Source of the DNA: Salinibacterium sp.
GTDB lineage: Bacteria; Actinomycetota; Actinomycetes; Actinomycetales; Microbacteriaceae
NCBI GenBank assembly: GCA_019638845.1
Contig: JAHBSZ010000007.1
Location: forward strand, 49,884-113,883
Reading direction: 5' to 3'
DNA: 64,000 nucleotides
Positions within the stretch are counted from its first letter, which is position 1; each line of letters opens with the position of its first letter. Below, one piece after another: positions 8,570 through 17,266 of the stretch. Position numbers and translations under genes: made by a program. The notes under the pieces were generated by a model that saw nothing but the letters and a program-made list of their open reading frames with translations, had not been told where the DNA came from and did not search any database.

Positions 8570-9585
8570 CAATCGAGACTACGTACCTCCGCCACGATCG
8601 ACCCCTCTGGCGTCGGCTTCTCCTGCGACCTGAAGCTATCCTTATCGCCGCCATCCTGCTGATCGTCGTGCTGTCAATACTCGGCATCCCGAACTACCTG
8701 CGACCCAACCCCGGCTACACCATCTCGACGCTCTTGCTCAACGCGGCGCCGATCCTGATCCTGCTGCTGCCGCTCACTCTTATCATTGCGACGGGCGAGA
8801 TCGACATCTCGGTTGGTTCGACTTTGGGCCTCTCGAGCGCGAGCTTCGGGCTCATGTTCGCCAGCGGCATCCCTCTTCCACTGGCCGCGATCCTGAGCGT
8901 ACTTATCGGCGGCATGGTCGGTGCGTTCAACGGCTTCCTCGTCACGGTGGTCGGTCTGCCTAGTCTTGCGGTGACCATCGGTACGCTCGCGCTCGTTCGA
9001 GGAATTGCCGTCGGCATGCTGGGAACGACGTCGGTGACCTCGTTCCCCTCGGATCTGACGAGCTTCGTTCGATCGACAGTTCCGGGTACCCCGGTCCCCT
9101 GGCTCATTGTCGTCTTTGCCGCACTGGCGATCGTCTTCGGTGTCCTGCTTCACTTCACGGCATTTGGACGCGGGGTATTCGCAATCGGACTCTCTACCGA
9201 GACCGCAACCTTCTCCGGTGTCAATGTCGGGCGCACGAAGTTCGTTCTGTTCGTGCTGAGTGGACTCACCGCCGCGCTCGTGGGCGTGATGTTCACGCTG
9301 CAGTACTCAAACGCCATTGGCTCGAACGGAAGCGGATTCGAGTTGCGCGCCATCACCGCAATCGTGTTGGGCGGCGTTTCAATCTGGGGCGGCACGGGCA
9401 CCTTGCTGGGAGCGGTCGTCGGCGGCCTCTTCATAGCCACGGTGAACAAATCGCTCCAGATTCTCGGGATCGGTGATGACGCGATCTATGTCATCACGGG
9501 TTCCGCCCTGATCATCTCCGTCGTCGTAGGGAGCATCGCCTCGGTGATCTCTACGCGGCGGAGAGCAACAACGTCCACTGCTTAG
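8566..9585 (+). CDS. rhaQ: Sugar ABC importer permease, second subunit (RhaQ type)
   Basis: This 339-residue BPD_transp_2 membrane protein is homologous to the preceding permease. It has the conserved LTLIIATGEIDISVGSTLGLSSA segment near residues 65-87 and a NVGRTKFVLFVLSGLTAALVG cytoplasmic loop near 220. Two different permeases, rather than one duplicated subunit, are characteristic of RhaP/RhaQ and LsrC/LsrD systems. It is translationally coupled to the upstream permease. A gap of 75 bases with an AAAGG ribosome site separates it from the binding protein. Confidence 0.82.
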   Translation: MTIETTYLRHDRPLWRRLLLRPEAILIAAILLIVVLSILGIPNYLRPNPGYTISTLLLNAAPILILLLPLTLIIATGEIDISVGSTLGLSSASFGLMFASGIPLPLAAILSVLIGGMVGAFNGFLVTVVGLPSLAVTIGTLALVRGIAVGMLGTTSVTSFPSDLTSFVRSTVPGTPVPWLIVVFAALAIVFGVLLHFTAFGRGVFAIGLSTETATFSGVNVGRTKFVLFVLSGLTAALVGVMFTLQYSNAIGSNGSGFELRAITAIVLGGVSIWGGTGTLLGAVVGGLFIATVNKSLQILGIGDDAIYVITGSALIISVVVGSIASVISTRRRATTSTA

Positions 9586-9660
9586 GCGGCGGCGAACCAT
9601 CACAACCGAACAAAAGCACTAGATCTGCAACACACATCGACAACTACGAAAGGTAGAACA

Positions 9661-10701
9661 ATGAGGTTCAGTAACATCATGCGCGGCCGTCATGGGCGGG
9701 TGGCTGGTGTCGCGGCGGCATTTGCGGTATCAGCCATCGTTCTCGCGGGCTGCTCCGCTCCCGCAGGGGACACCGGCGCCTCCGGCGAGGCGAATTACAA
9801 CATCGTCGTGATGCCGAAGAGCTTGGGCAACAAGTACTTCGGTGCATCGGACGCTGGCGCAAAGTCCGCGATCGAGGGCTTCGGCGGCACCTACTCCGAG
9901 GCGGGCTCGAACGAGGCGGCTCCGACCTCGCAGTCTCCGTTCATCCAGACGGCGATTCAGAACGGCGCCGGCGCGATCATCCTCGCAGCGAACGACCCCC
10001 AGGCCGTCTGTGCCGACCTTGAGTCCGCGCAGGCCGCGGGCATTAAGGTCGTCACCTTCGACTCCGACACAAACTGCCGGGACGCGTTCATCAACCAGGC
10101 AACAGTTGATGGCGTAGCGCAGGGTCTCGTCGACCTCGCGATCGCGAAGTTCCCGACTGAGCCCGCCCAACTGGCGATCGAGTCCGGTGGACCGAACGCG
10201 ACCAACCTGAACGCATGGGTTGACGCGATCAAGTCGAAGATCGCCGAGCAGGCGCCGAACATCGAGATCGTCGATGTGGTCTACGGCAATGACGTTGACG
10301 CCGACGCCTACAACGCGGCTAAGGGCGTCATCACCGCGCACCCTGACCTCGACGGCATCATTGCGCCCGACTCGGTCTCGGTCAAGGAGGCAGCGCATTA
10401 CCTGTCTGACACCCCGGAGCTCCAGGGCAAGATCTGGCTCACGGGTCTCGGCCTGCCGAGCGAGCTGCGTGACTACGTCAAGGCTGGCGTCTTCGACCAG
10501 TTCGGTCTCTGGGATGTCGGAGCGCTTGGCCAGCTCGCTGCATACACGGCGAAGGCGCTAATCGACGGCGAGATCACGGGTGCCGAGGGCGACACGTTCT
10601 CAACCCCGATCGGCGACTACACAGTTGGTAAGGGCGGAGAGATCGTTCTTGGCCCGTTGTTCGTGTTCGACGCGAAGAACGTTGACGACTTCGACTTCTA
10701 G
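9661..10701 (+). CDS. rhaS: Sugar-binding lipoprotein of the rhamnose-type ABC importer
   Basis: The protein has 346 residues. A signal peptide ends in the lipobox VLAGC with the lipidated cysteine at residue 31. A Periplasmic_binding_4 fold follows, beginning YNIVVMPKSLGNKYF and containing NGAGAIILAANDPQAV and GIKVVTFDSDTNC. It is similar in layout to RhaS and LsrB. Anchored on the outer face of the membrane, it delivers sugar to RhaPQ. It follows the permease genes with its own AAAGG site and is followed by a strong hairpin, so it ends the transport part of the operon. Confidence 0.85.
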   Translation: MRFSNIMRGRHGRVAGVAAAFAVSAIVLAGCSAPAGDTGASGEANYNIVVMPKSLGNKYFGASDAGAKSAIEGFGGTYSEAGSNEAAPTSQSPFIQTAIQNGAGAIILAANDPQAVCADLESAQAAGIKVVTFDSDTNCRDAFINQATVDGVAQGLVDLAIAKFPTEPAQLAIESGGPNATNLNAWVDAIKSKIAEQAPNIEIVDVVYGNDVDADAYNAAKGVITAHPDLDGIIAPDSVSVKEAAHYLSDTPELQGKIWLTGLGLPSELRDYVKAGVFDQFGLWDVGALGQLAAYTAKALIDGEITGAEGDTFSTPIGDYTVGKGGEIVLGPLFVFDAKNVDDFDF

Positions 10702-10717
10702 TCTTTAGTCGTTCCTA

Positions 10718-10752
10718 GGTAGGCCCGCGTCGCTCGACGGCGCGGGCCTACC
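10718..10752 (+). terminator. Hairpin terminator after the sugar-binding protein gene
   Basis: A 12-base-pair stem (GGTAGGCCCGCG paired with CGCGGGCCTACC) with an 11-base loop starts 17 bases after the stop at 10701. There is no clear T-run, as is common in high-GC actinobacteria. It separates the binding-protein gene from the LacI gene. Confidence 0.7.
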
Positions 10753-10797
10753 CAAGCCCACACACTTTTCTGCGGTTCGGCAGTCTGAGGAGGTCTC

Positions 10798-11802
10798 ATG
10801 GCGACGATTCGAGATGTCGCGCGTTCTGCGGGTGTGTCGGCTGGAACTGTGAGCAACGTCCTCAACCGCCCCAGCTATGTGTCCGCGGGAGTGCGGGAGC
10901 GAGTTCTCGCTGCGATCGCAGAACTCGATTTCACCCCGAGCACTTCGGCGCGCAAGTTCCGTCCCGGTCGCGAGCGCACCCTCGGCCTCGCGGTGGCAGA
11001 CCTCGGCAACCCCTTCTTCATCGATGTGACCCTTGGGGCCGAGGCAGAGGCCAAATTGCTGGGTGTCGGCGTAGTGATTGTGCACAACGGCCTTGACCCG
11101 GTCCGCGAGGAGCAGAATCTCAACGTCCTCACGCAGCAACGCGTGCACGGGATCATCATTACGCCCGTCGAGGAGGAGAACTCTCGCCTTGAGCAGCTTG
11201 CTGAGCAAGGCATCCCGATCGTTTACGTTGACCGCATTTCGGGCGATCGACCGTGCTGCTGGGTACGGACCGACGACATCATGGGGGGGCGGCTCGCGGG
11301 TGAGCACCTGATCGAGCGGGGGCATCGGCGCCTTATGTACGCAGGCGGCACGCGGATCACTCATCAGGTCGATGCGCGATACGAAGGATTCCTTCGCGCT
11401 GTCGAGTCCGGAGGAGGCGAGGTCGAACGGTTCGAAACCGTGTCTTGGCGACTGGAGGACGGCACGGGGGTCGCCGAGGTCCTGCTCGCAAGGCCGCCGG
11501 AAGCGCGTCCAACGGCCGTGATGTGTGCGAACGACCTCATCGCCCTCGGCCTCATGCAGAAGCTCACCCTCAGTGGGATTCGCATTCCAGAAGACATCGC
11601 CCTGGTCGGATTCGACGACCTCGAGTGGGCCGGCGCTGCAGTTATCCCGCTCTCAAGCGTGCGCCAGCAGCGCGAGCTATTGGGTCGTCGTGCCGTTCAA
11701 CTACTCATGGACGAGTTGCTCAGTTCGGACTTACACGTGCACGCACATGAAGAACTCGAACCGACGCTCGTCGTACGCAATTCAAGCGCACTGAGTAGAT
11801 AA
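10798..11802 (+). CDS. LacI-family transcriptional regulator of the rhamnose cluster
   Basis: The protein has 334 residues. The N-terminal HTH is MATIRDVARSAGVSAGTVSN, followed by the hinge helix (LDFTPSTSARKFR) and a PBP-like effector domain with CANDLIALGLMQ near 240. The ATG is preceded by GAGGAGG with ideal spacing. It lies just after the transporter genes and probably controls them through the 3719-3731 palindrome. With the DeoR protein, the cluster has two unrelated local regulators, which suggests separate sensing of free sugar and phosphorylated intermediate. The effector is not readable from the sequence. Confidence 0.85.
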   Translation: MATIRDVARSAGVSAGTVSNVLNRPSYVSAGVRERVLAAIAELDFTPSTSARKFRPGRERTLGLAVADLGNPFFIDVTLGAEAEAKLLGVGVVIVHNGLDPVREEQNLNVLTQQRVHGIIITPVEEENSRLEQLAEQGIPIVYVDRISGDRPCCWVRTDDIMGGRLAGEHLIERGHRRLMYAGGTRITHQVDARYEGFLRAVESGGGEVERFETVSWRLEDGTGVAEVLLARPPEARPTAVMCANDLIALGLMQKLTLSGIRIPEDIALVGFDDLEWAGAAVIPLSSVRQQRELLGRRAVQLLMDELLSSDLHVHAHEELEPTLVVRNSSALSR

Positions 11803-11809
11803 CCGAATC

Positions 11810-12790
11810 TCAGAGCGCGGCCAAGCGGTCCCAAGCCGCGTCGATCGCCGGATCCACGACTTGTCGGGACGGCATCGACAGATACCAACCAGCGATGTCG
11901 CGCGCACCCTCCGAAAACTGTGTAGTCGCGACCCAGCCGGGTACGAGCGTCTTGATGCGGGTGTTGTCGAAAAGCACTGAGTGGGCCCAGTCGCCGAGGA
12001 GCCAGGGGCCGAGGTCGGGGAGCTCCCGTGCGATGCGCTCGCTCGCTACGTGCGCAATGATCGGCTCCACACCGATGCTCTGGCCGAGCATCCGAGCGAT
12101 CTCGTCCCAGGTGAGGCTCTCGTCCGAGGTGATGTGGACCTGTGCTCCCAGGGCGTGAGGGTTACCGAACAGGCCGACGAAGGCGCGCGCGAAGTCGCGC
12201 GAGTGCGTGAGCGTCCACCAGCTTGTGCCGTCGCCGTGAACGACGACAGGCTTGCCGTCCCGCATGCGCTGGAAGGCCGTCCAGCCGCCCGGGAACGGCA
12301 TGTTGCCGCCATCGTAGGTGTGTGACGGCCTAACTATCGTCATAGGGAATCCGGTGTCCCGGTAGGTGGCGACGAGGAGATCCTCGCACGCGATCTTGTC
12401 CCGCGAGTACTGCCAGAACGGGTTGCGGAGGGGCGTGGATTCGACGATCGGTAGCGCCGCAATGGGCTTTTGATACGCGGAGGCCGATGAGATGAACAAG
12501 TACTGGCCCACGCGGCCGTCGAACAGTTCGATGTCGAGCGCCACCTGTTCGGGCCTGAAAGCCCGGAAGTTTGCGACTATGTCGAATTCGCCCCTACCGA
12601 TTGCTGATCGGACGGACGCGGGATCGTCGGCGTCCCCCCTGATGCTCGTGACCCCGTCGATGGGCGCCCGGTTGGAACTGAGCCCGCGCGTGAGCTGCGT
12701 CACGTCATAGCCCAGTTCGACGGCGAGACTACTCACCCACCAGGAGATGATCCCGTTTCCGCCGATGATGAGTACTCGTTTCGCTGCCAT
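11810..12790 (-). CDS. NAD(P)-dependent epimerase/dehydratase-like SDR protein
   Basis: This 326-residue extended-SDR protein has an N-terminal nucleotide motif VLIIGGNGIISWW (GxxGxxS), a YSRDKIACE catalytic Tyr-Lys pair near 128-136 and SASAYQ just before it. The C-terminal substrate domain contains WTLTHSRDFARAF. The stop lies close to that of the LacI gene, so the two converge. The start has TAGCGT exactly six bases upstream, a leaderless -10 that also covers the stop codon of the upstream nitroreductase-family gene. A sugar or isoflavone-reductase-like substrate is possible. No specific reaction can be assigned. Confidence 0.7.
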   Translation of the reverse strand: MAAKRVLIIGGNGIISWWVSSLAVELGYDVTQLTRGLSSNRAPIDGVTSIRGDADDPASVRSAIGRGEFDIVANFRAFRPEQVALDIELFDGRVGQYLFISSASAYQKPIAALPIVESTPLRNPFWQYSRDKIACEDLLVATYRDTGFPMTIVRPSHTYDGGNMPFPGGWTAFQRMRDGKPVVVHGDGTSWWTLTHSRDFARAFVGLFGNPHALGAQVHITSDESLTWDEIARMLGQSIGVEPIIAHVASERIARELPDLGPWLLGDWAHSVLFDNTRIKTLVPGWVATTQFSEGARDIAGWYLSMPSRQVVDPAIDAAWDRLAAL

Positions 12791-12799
12791 GCCGCAACG

Positions 12800-13240
12800 C
12801 TAGTCGCCCCCTATGTCGAACTCGATTTCGAAAAGCACGCTGCCATCCATCCACGCCTTCTCGGAGGTGGGCTGGCGAATGCGTCCGGGGTTCGCGGACT
12901 GGTTCAAATCGGCGACGATCGCAGAGAACACGCGAAACCGTTCGGCCGGATCGGTCACAGCATGTGCCGTGGCCTTGAGGGTCGCCTGTACACCGTGCTT
13001 CAGATGGAACAGGAACTGCGGGTTCGCCTCGAGGTTGCGCGACCAGTCCGTGGTGGGCCCGGGCATGCCGGTCAGGTAGTTCGTCTCATCTACCCGGTAG
13101 AGCCAGATTTCGATGCGACGAGCCAAACCGCTTCGGGCGCCTCGGGTGGTGATTTCGATAGTGCGATCCCAAGCGCTGGATTGCGGGGTCAGGGCAAGGG
13201 CGGCGAGCACGTCGGGATCCACTGTTCGAGTATGACTCAC
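12800..13240 (-). CDS. Deazaflavin-dependent nitroreductase-family protein (DDN-like)
   Basis: The 146-residue single-domain beta-barrel protein starts at GTG. Features of the F420/flavin split-barrel family are ITTRGARSGLARRIEIWLY near 29-47, TGMPGPTTDWSRNLEANP near 56-73 and FLFHLKHGVQATLKA. It lies ten bases upstream of the SDR gene on the same strand, and divergently from a second family member at 13318. These proteins usually bind F420 or another flavin and act in redox or quinone chemistry. The substrate is unknown. Confidence 0.7.
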   Translation of the reverse strand: MSHTRTVDPDVLAALALTPQSSAWDRTIEITTRGARSGLARRIEIWLYRVDETNYLTGMPGPTTDWSRNLEANPQFLFHLKHGVQATLKATAHAVTDPAERFRVFSAIVADLNQSANPGRIRQPTSEKAWMDGSVLFEIEFDIGGD

Positions 13241-13317
13241 CTCTAACGGCGCGCCGGTATATCGGTTGACCCCAATACGGGGGCACCTGAAGAACCGAGA
13301 TCGGGTGAAGATAGAGG

Positions 13318-13752
13318 ATGCCCCTCACCGGAGAGTACGAACCAGGAACGTCCGAATGGTCGCGCACGCAGACTGAGCTTTACGAATCCACCGACGGACG
13401 CGAGGGGGACACCCTCCGCGGCCGCCCGATCATCGTGCTGACCTCGCTCGGCGCGAAGTCGGGCAACCTTCGCAAGAACGCGCTCATGCGCGTGGAACAC
13501 GGCGGGGTGTACGCCGTGGTCGCCTCCCTCGGCGGTGCGCCGAAGAATCCGGTCTGGTACTACAACCTCAAGGCCGAACCGCACGTCGAACTGCAGGACG
13601 GTGCCGTGCGCAAGGACTACACGGCCCGCGAGGTTACGGGCGACGAGAAGACCGTGTGGTGGGCGCGGGCTGTCGAGACATGGCCCGACTACGCCGCCTA
13701 TCAGGCGAAGACGGAGCGGCAGATACCGGTGTTCGTGTTGGAGCCGATCTGA
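13318..13752 (+). CDS. F420-type nitroreductase-family protein (TIGR00026-like)
   Basis: The protein has 144 residues and fits the DDN family closely. It has [21 protein letters not shown] near 34-54, [27 protein letters not shown] near 62-88 and the C-terminal [22 protein letters not shown]. The deazaflavin cofactor is held by these loops in characterised members. The start ATG has GAAGATAGAGG directly upstream. The 77-base gap to the divergent minus-strand relative must hold both promoters. It probably reduces small electrophiles or quinones. Confidence 0.8.
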   Translation: MPLTGEYEPGTSEWSRTQTELYESTDGREGDTLRGRPIIVLTSLGAKSGNLRKNALMRVEHGGVYAVVASLGGAPKNPVWYYNLKAEPHVELQDGAVRKDYTAREVTGDEKTVWWARAVETWPDYAAYQAKTERQIPVFVLEPI

Positions 13753-13776
13753 AACACCACCGCAACACGACTGGCT

Positions 13777-13782
13777 TAGGCT
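13777..13782 (+). promoter_or_regulatory. Leaderless -10 element (TAGGCT) for the ATP-grasp operon
   Basis: TAGGCT ends six bases before the ATG at 13789, so transcription would begin at or next to the start codon. No ribosome site precedes the gene. The same hexamer and spacing recurs at 20006, 22872, 23494 and 47523. Confidence 0.6.
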
Positions 13783-13788
13783 CACCCT

Positions 13789-15489
13789 ATGGCTGACCTG
13801 TTCGATGGCTATGGCGCCACTGCCGCGCGGGTATCAGGCGCGGGCAAGTCGGGCACCGCTGCCTGGGACGAGATGTTCGCCAAGCCGGGGTCTGCCCGGC
13901 AGTCCTACAAAGAGATCCACGCCGCGCTCGCGCAGATGACGCAGGACGAACTTCGCGGTCGCACGGATGCCCTCGCCAGCTCGTATCTCGCTCAGGGCGT
14001 CACCTTCGACTTCGCAGGAGAAGAGAGGCCGTTCCCGCTCGACGCTGTTCCCCGGGTGATCGATCAAGGGGAGTGGACAAACGTCGAGGCGGGCATCAAG
14101 CAGCGCGTTCGTGCGCTCGAAGCGTTCCTCGCCGACATCTACGGCTCACAGGCCGCAGTGAAGGATGGCGTAATTCCCGCCAAGCTCATCACGAGCTCGA
14201 GCCACTTCCACCGCGAGGCCGCGGGCATCGAGCCGGCAAATGGGGTTCGCGTCCAGGTCAGCGGTATCGACCTCATCCGTGACGAGATGGGCGCGTGGCG
14301 TGTGCTCGAGGACAACGTGCGCGTTCCGTCGGGCGTGAGCTACGTCATCTCGAACCGCCGTGTGATGGCTCAGACCCTGCCCGAACTCTTCGTCTCGATG
14401 CGCGTGCGGCCAGTCGGGGACTACCCGCACAAACTTCTGCACGCCCTGCGGGCTTCGGCACCGCCCGGGGTCGAAGATCCGTCAGTGGTCGTGCTCACTC
14501 CTGGCGTGTTCAACTCCGCCTACTTCGAGCACACACTGCTCGCGCGCCTGATGGGAGTCGAGCTCGTCGAGGGTCGCGACTTATTCTGCTCCGGTGGACG
14601 AGTGTGGATGCGCACAACAGCCGGCCCGACTCGCGTTGATGTCATCTACCGCCGCGTCGACGATGAATTCCTCGACCCGCTTCAATTCCGCGCGGACTCC
14701 ATGCTCGGCAGCCCGGGGCTCATGCTCGCGGCTCGCCTGGGCAACGTCACCATCGCCAATGCGGTGGGCAACGGAGTTGCCGACGACAAGCTCGTCTACA
14801 CGTATCTCCCCGACCTCACGAAGTATTACCTGGGCGAGGAGCCGATTCTGCCGAACGTGCAGACCTGGCGCCTCGAGGATCCGGGAGCACTTGAGGAAGT
14901 GCTCGATCGCCTTGACGAACTGGTGATCAAGCCGGTGGATGGCTCCGGCGGCAAGGGGCTCGTTATCGGACCGGCAGCGTCCAAGACCGAGCTCGATGAG
15001 CTCCGGCAGCGTCTCCTGCGCGATCCGCGTGGCTGGATCGCCCAGCCCGTTGTGCAACTCTCCACGATCCCGACGCTTGTGGACGAGGGGATGCGTCCGC
15101 GGCATGCCGACCTGCGCCCGTTTGCGGTCAACGACGGCACGGACGTGTGGGTGCTGCCCGGAGGCCTCACCCGAGTTGCGCTCCCCGAAGGCGAACTCGT
15201 GGTCAACAGTTCACAGGGTGGCGGCTCGAAAGACACCTGGGTTGTCGGACAGGATCCACTCCTCGTCTCGCGCCACAGCATCCAAGGTCTCGTGGCGGGC
15301 CAGGCGGCGGCCACCGAGTCGATCACCATCATCACACCTGAAATGCTCAAGGCGGCGGCCCAGGAACACGGTCCCCACGAACGTCCCCTGGGCCATGGTC
15401 AGCAGGAGCAGCAGCAACAAGAGCGCGGTGCAGCTGTTCCGCAGGAGCCCGCGACTGAGGCAGAAGACATGAGCGGGGAGGTCCTCTAA
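13789..15489 (+). CDS. Circularly permuted ATP-grasp type 2 protein (DUF404/407)
   Basis: The 566-residue cytosolic protein belongs to the circularly permuted ATP-grasp family. Recognisable parts are DLIRDEMGAWRVLEDNVRVPSGVSY near 160-184, VVLTPGVFNSAYFEHTLLARLMG near 228, VIKPVDGSGGKGLVIG near 380-395 (nucleotide loop) and GGLTRVALPEGELVVNSSQGGGSKDTW near 458. The last 40 residues are a low-complexity tail rich in Gln and Glu. It begins a tight operon with the alpha-E and transglutaminase genes. Comparative genomics predicts that such trios make or modify peptide bonds; no product is known. Confidence 0.85.
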   Translation: MADLFDGYGATAARVSGAGKSGTAAWDEMFAKPGSARQSYKEIHAALAQMTQDELRGRTDALASSYLAQGVTFDFAGEERPFPLDAVPRVIDQGEWTNVEAGIKQRVRALEAFLADIYGSQAAVKDGVIPAKLITSSSHFHREAAGIEPANGVRVQVSGIDLIRDEMGAWRVLEDNVRVPSGVSYVISNRRVMAQTLPELFVSMRVRPVGDYPHKLLHALRASAPPGVEDPSVVVLTPGVFNSAYFEHTLLARLMGVELVEGRDLFCSGGRVWMRTTAGPTRVDVIYRRVDDEFLDPLQFRADSMLGSPGLMLAARLGNVTIANAVGNGVADDKLVYTYLPDLTKYYLGEEPILPNVQTWRLEDPGALEEVLDRLDELVIKPVDGSGGKGLVIGPAASKTELDELRQRLLRDPRGWIAQPVVQLSTIPTLVDEGMRPRHADLRPFAVNDGTDVWVLPGGLTRVALPEGELVVNSSQGGGSKDTWVVGQDPLLVSRHSIQGLVAGQAAATESITIITPEMLKAAAQEHGPHERPLGHGQQEQQQQERGAAVPQEPATEAEDMSGEVL

Positions 15490-16418
15490 TGCTCTCTCGC
15501 ATCGCCGAATCACTGTTCTGGATCGGCCGCTATATCGAACGTTCTGACGGCACGGCGCGCATCCTCGATGTTCACCTCCAGCTTCTCCTGGAAGACCCGT
15601 GGATCGAGGAGGACCTCGCCTGCCGCTCGCTCTTGAGTGTCATGGGCGCCGAGGCTCCCGACGACGCCGAGCTCAGCCGCCAAGACATCCTCGAGATCCT
15701 CGCGGTCGACCGTGCGGAACCCGCATCCATCGCCTACTCGCTCGGAGCCGCGCGCGAGAATGCGCGTCGCGCCCGTGAGATCGTGAGCACGGAACTCTGG
15801 GAGTGCCTCAACACGACGAGGGCCCGGATGCCCCGCAAGGTGTCGAGCGACAAGGTGCACGAGTTCTTCGGCTGGGTGCGCGAGCGCTCAGCCTTGGCGG
15901 TAGGGATCATCGAGTCCGCCACCAGCCGCGACGAAGCGTGGCAGTTCTTCACTCTCGGGCGGTCACTCGAGCGTGCGGATATGACCGCGCGACTGCTCGC
16001 GACCCGATCGTTGACCGAGGCATCCGGCCCCTCGTGGACCACGATTCTGCGCTCGTGCGGCGCCTACGAGGCCTATTTGCGCACGTATCGCGGGGTTCCG
16101 AGCGCGAAGAACGCCGCCGAATTCCTGCTGCTCGATCGGCTCTTCCCGCGCAGCATCCTGTTCTCGGTGTCGCGCGCTGAGACCTGTATGCGGGAGATCG
16201 AGCCCCGCAGCGATCGGGTGGGGGTGTCTGATCAGGCGCAACGCCTGCTCGGCCAGATCCGGAGCGAGCTCGAGTATCGACCGATCGCCGAGATCCTCGA
16301 GGACCTTCCGCGCCACATGGACAGCGTGCAGCTCGCGACGAGCGCCGCCTCGGAGGCGATCCGTCAGCGATACTTCCCCACCAATGCGGCGCCGAGCTGG
16401 GTCGGAGAGACGACGTGA
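15489..16418 (+). CDS. Alpha-E domain protein (DUF403)
   Basis: The protein has 309 residues and is almost entirely helical. It opens with the family hallmark MLSRIAESLFWIGRYIERSD, with arginine and glutamate positions conserved along the helices (for example RSLERADMTARLL near 160). The start codon shares one base with the stop of the ATP-grasp gene (TAATG), and its end overlaps the transglutaminase start by GTGA. It is found almost only beside circularly permuted ATP-grasp proteins and is thought to work in the same peptide-linking system. Its enzymatic activity is unknown. Confidence 0.85.
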   Translation: MLSRIAESLFWIGRYIERSDGTARILDVHLQLLLEDPWIEEDLACRSLLSVMGAEAPDDAELSRQDILEILAVDRAEPASIAYSLGAARENARRAREIVSTELWECLNTTRARMPRKVSSDKVHEFFGWVRERSALAVGIIESATSRDEAWQFFTLGRSLERADMTARLLATRSLTEASGPSWTTILRSCGAYEAYLRTYRGVPSAKNAAEFLLLDRLFPRSILFSVSRAETCMREIEPRSDRVGVSDQAQRLLGQIRSELEYRPIAEILEDLPRHMDSVQLATSAASEAIRQRYFPTNAAPSWVGETT

Positions 16419-17263
16419 ACCGCCTTCGCATCAAGCACATGACGGGCTTCCACTACGGTGGCGATGTTACGGCGTCCTACAACGAGGCACGGATGCTCCC
16501 CGTGAGCTCCGACGGTCAACTCGTGTTGTTCTCCAACCTTGAGATATTGCCGATGTCGAGCCATCACAGCTACGTCGACTATTGGGGTTCCCGAGTGTCG
16601 TCGTTCGAGATTCTCACCCCGCACAAGGAGCTGTCGCTCACCGCGACGAGCCTCGTTGAAGTGAGGACGCGACCGCACGAAGACGAGAGCCTCAGCTGGG
16701 TGGAACTCGAACATGCGGTAGAGCAGAGCCTTGAGACCGTCGAGCACCTCACGCAGACTCGTCGCACCGCCCCACCTGCCGAGGTGGAGGCGTTGGCCCG
16801 GGACATCAAGGCCAAGCACGAGAACGTCTGCGATGCGGCTCTCGCTATCGCAACGGCGATCGGCGACGCGGTTGAGTACATGCATGGGGTGACGGGCGTG
16901 CACTCGACCGCCGCCGAGGCATGGGGTGTGCGCAAGGGCGTCTGCCAAGACATCGCGCACCTCGCGCTCGGTGCACTCCGTTCGGTGGGCATTCCGGCGC
17001 GCTACGTTTCCGGGTACCTGCACCCGAAGCCCGATGCCGCGATCGGCGAGACCATCGCGGGGGAATCTCACGCGTGGGTCGAGTGGTTCTGCGGCGGTGA
17101 GTGGCGAGGATTCGACCCGACTAACAACATCGACATCGGTGACCGCCACGTGCTCGTGGGCCGTGGCCGCGACTACAACGATGTGCCCCCGCTGCGCGGT
17201 GTGTACGCGGGACCCTTCGGCTCGACCCTGTTCGTGACGGTGGAGATCACCCGCGAGGCATAA
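16415..17263 (+). CDS. Transglutaminase-like cysteine protease family protein
   Basis: The protein has 282 residues and starts at GTG inside the alpha-E stop. The N-terminal Bact_transglu_N beta domain (residues 1-80, starting MNRLRIKHMTGFHYGG) precedes the papain-like core. The catalytic cysteine is in WGVRKGVCQDIAHLALG near 175. The His lies in GESHAWVEWFCGG near 215 and the Asp in GFDPTNNIDIGDRH near 233. It completes the ATP-grasp/alpha-E/transglutaminase trio and probably hydrolyses or transfers the amide bonds made by its partners. The next gene converges three bases downstream, and no terminator is visible. Confidence 0.85.
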   Translation: MNRLRIKHMTGFHYGGDVTASYNEARMLPVSSDGQLVLFSNLEILPMSSHHSYVDYWGSRVSSFEILTPHKELSLTATSLVEVRTRPHEDESLSWVELEHAVEQSLETVEHLTQTRRTAPPAEVEALARDIKAKHENVCDAALAIATAIGDAVEYMHGVTGVHSTAAEAWGVRKGVCQDIAHLALGALRSVGIPARYVSGYLHPKPDAAIGETIAGESHAWVEWFCGGEWRGFDPTNNIDIGDRHVLVGRGRDYNDVPPLRGVYAGPFGSTLFVTVEITREA

Positions 17264-17266
17264 GCG

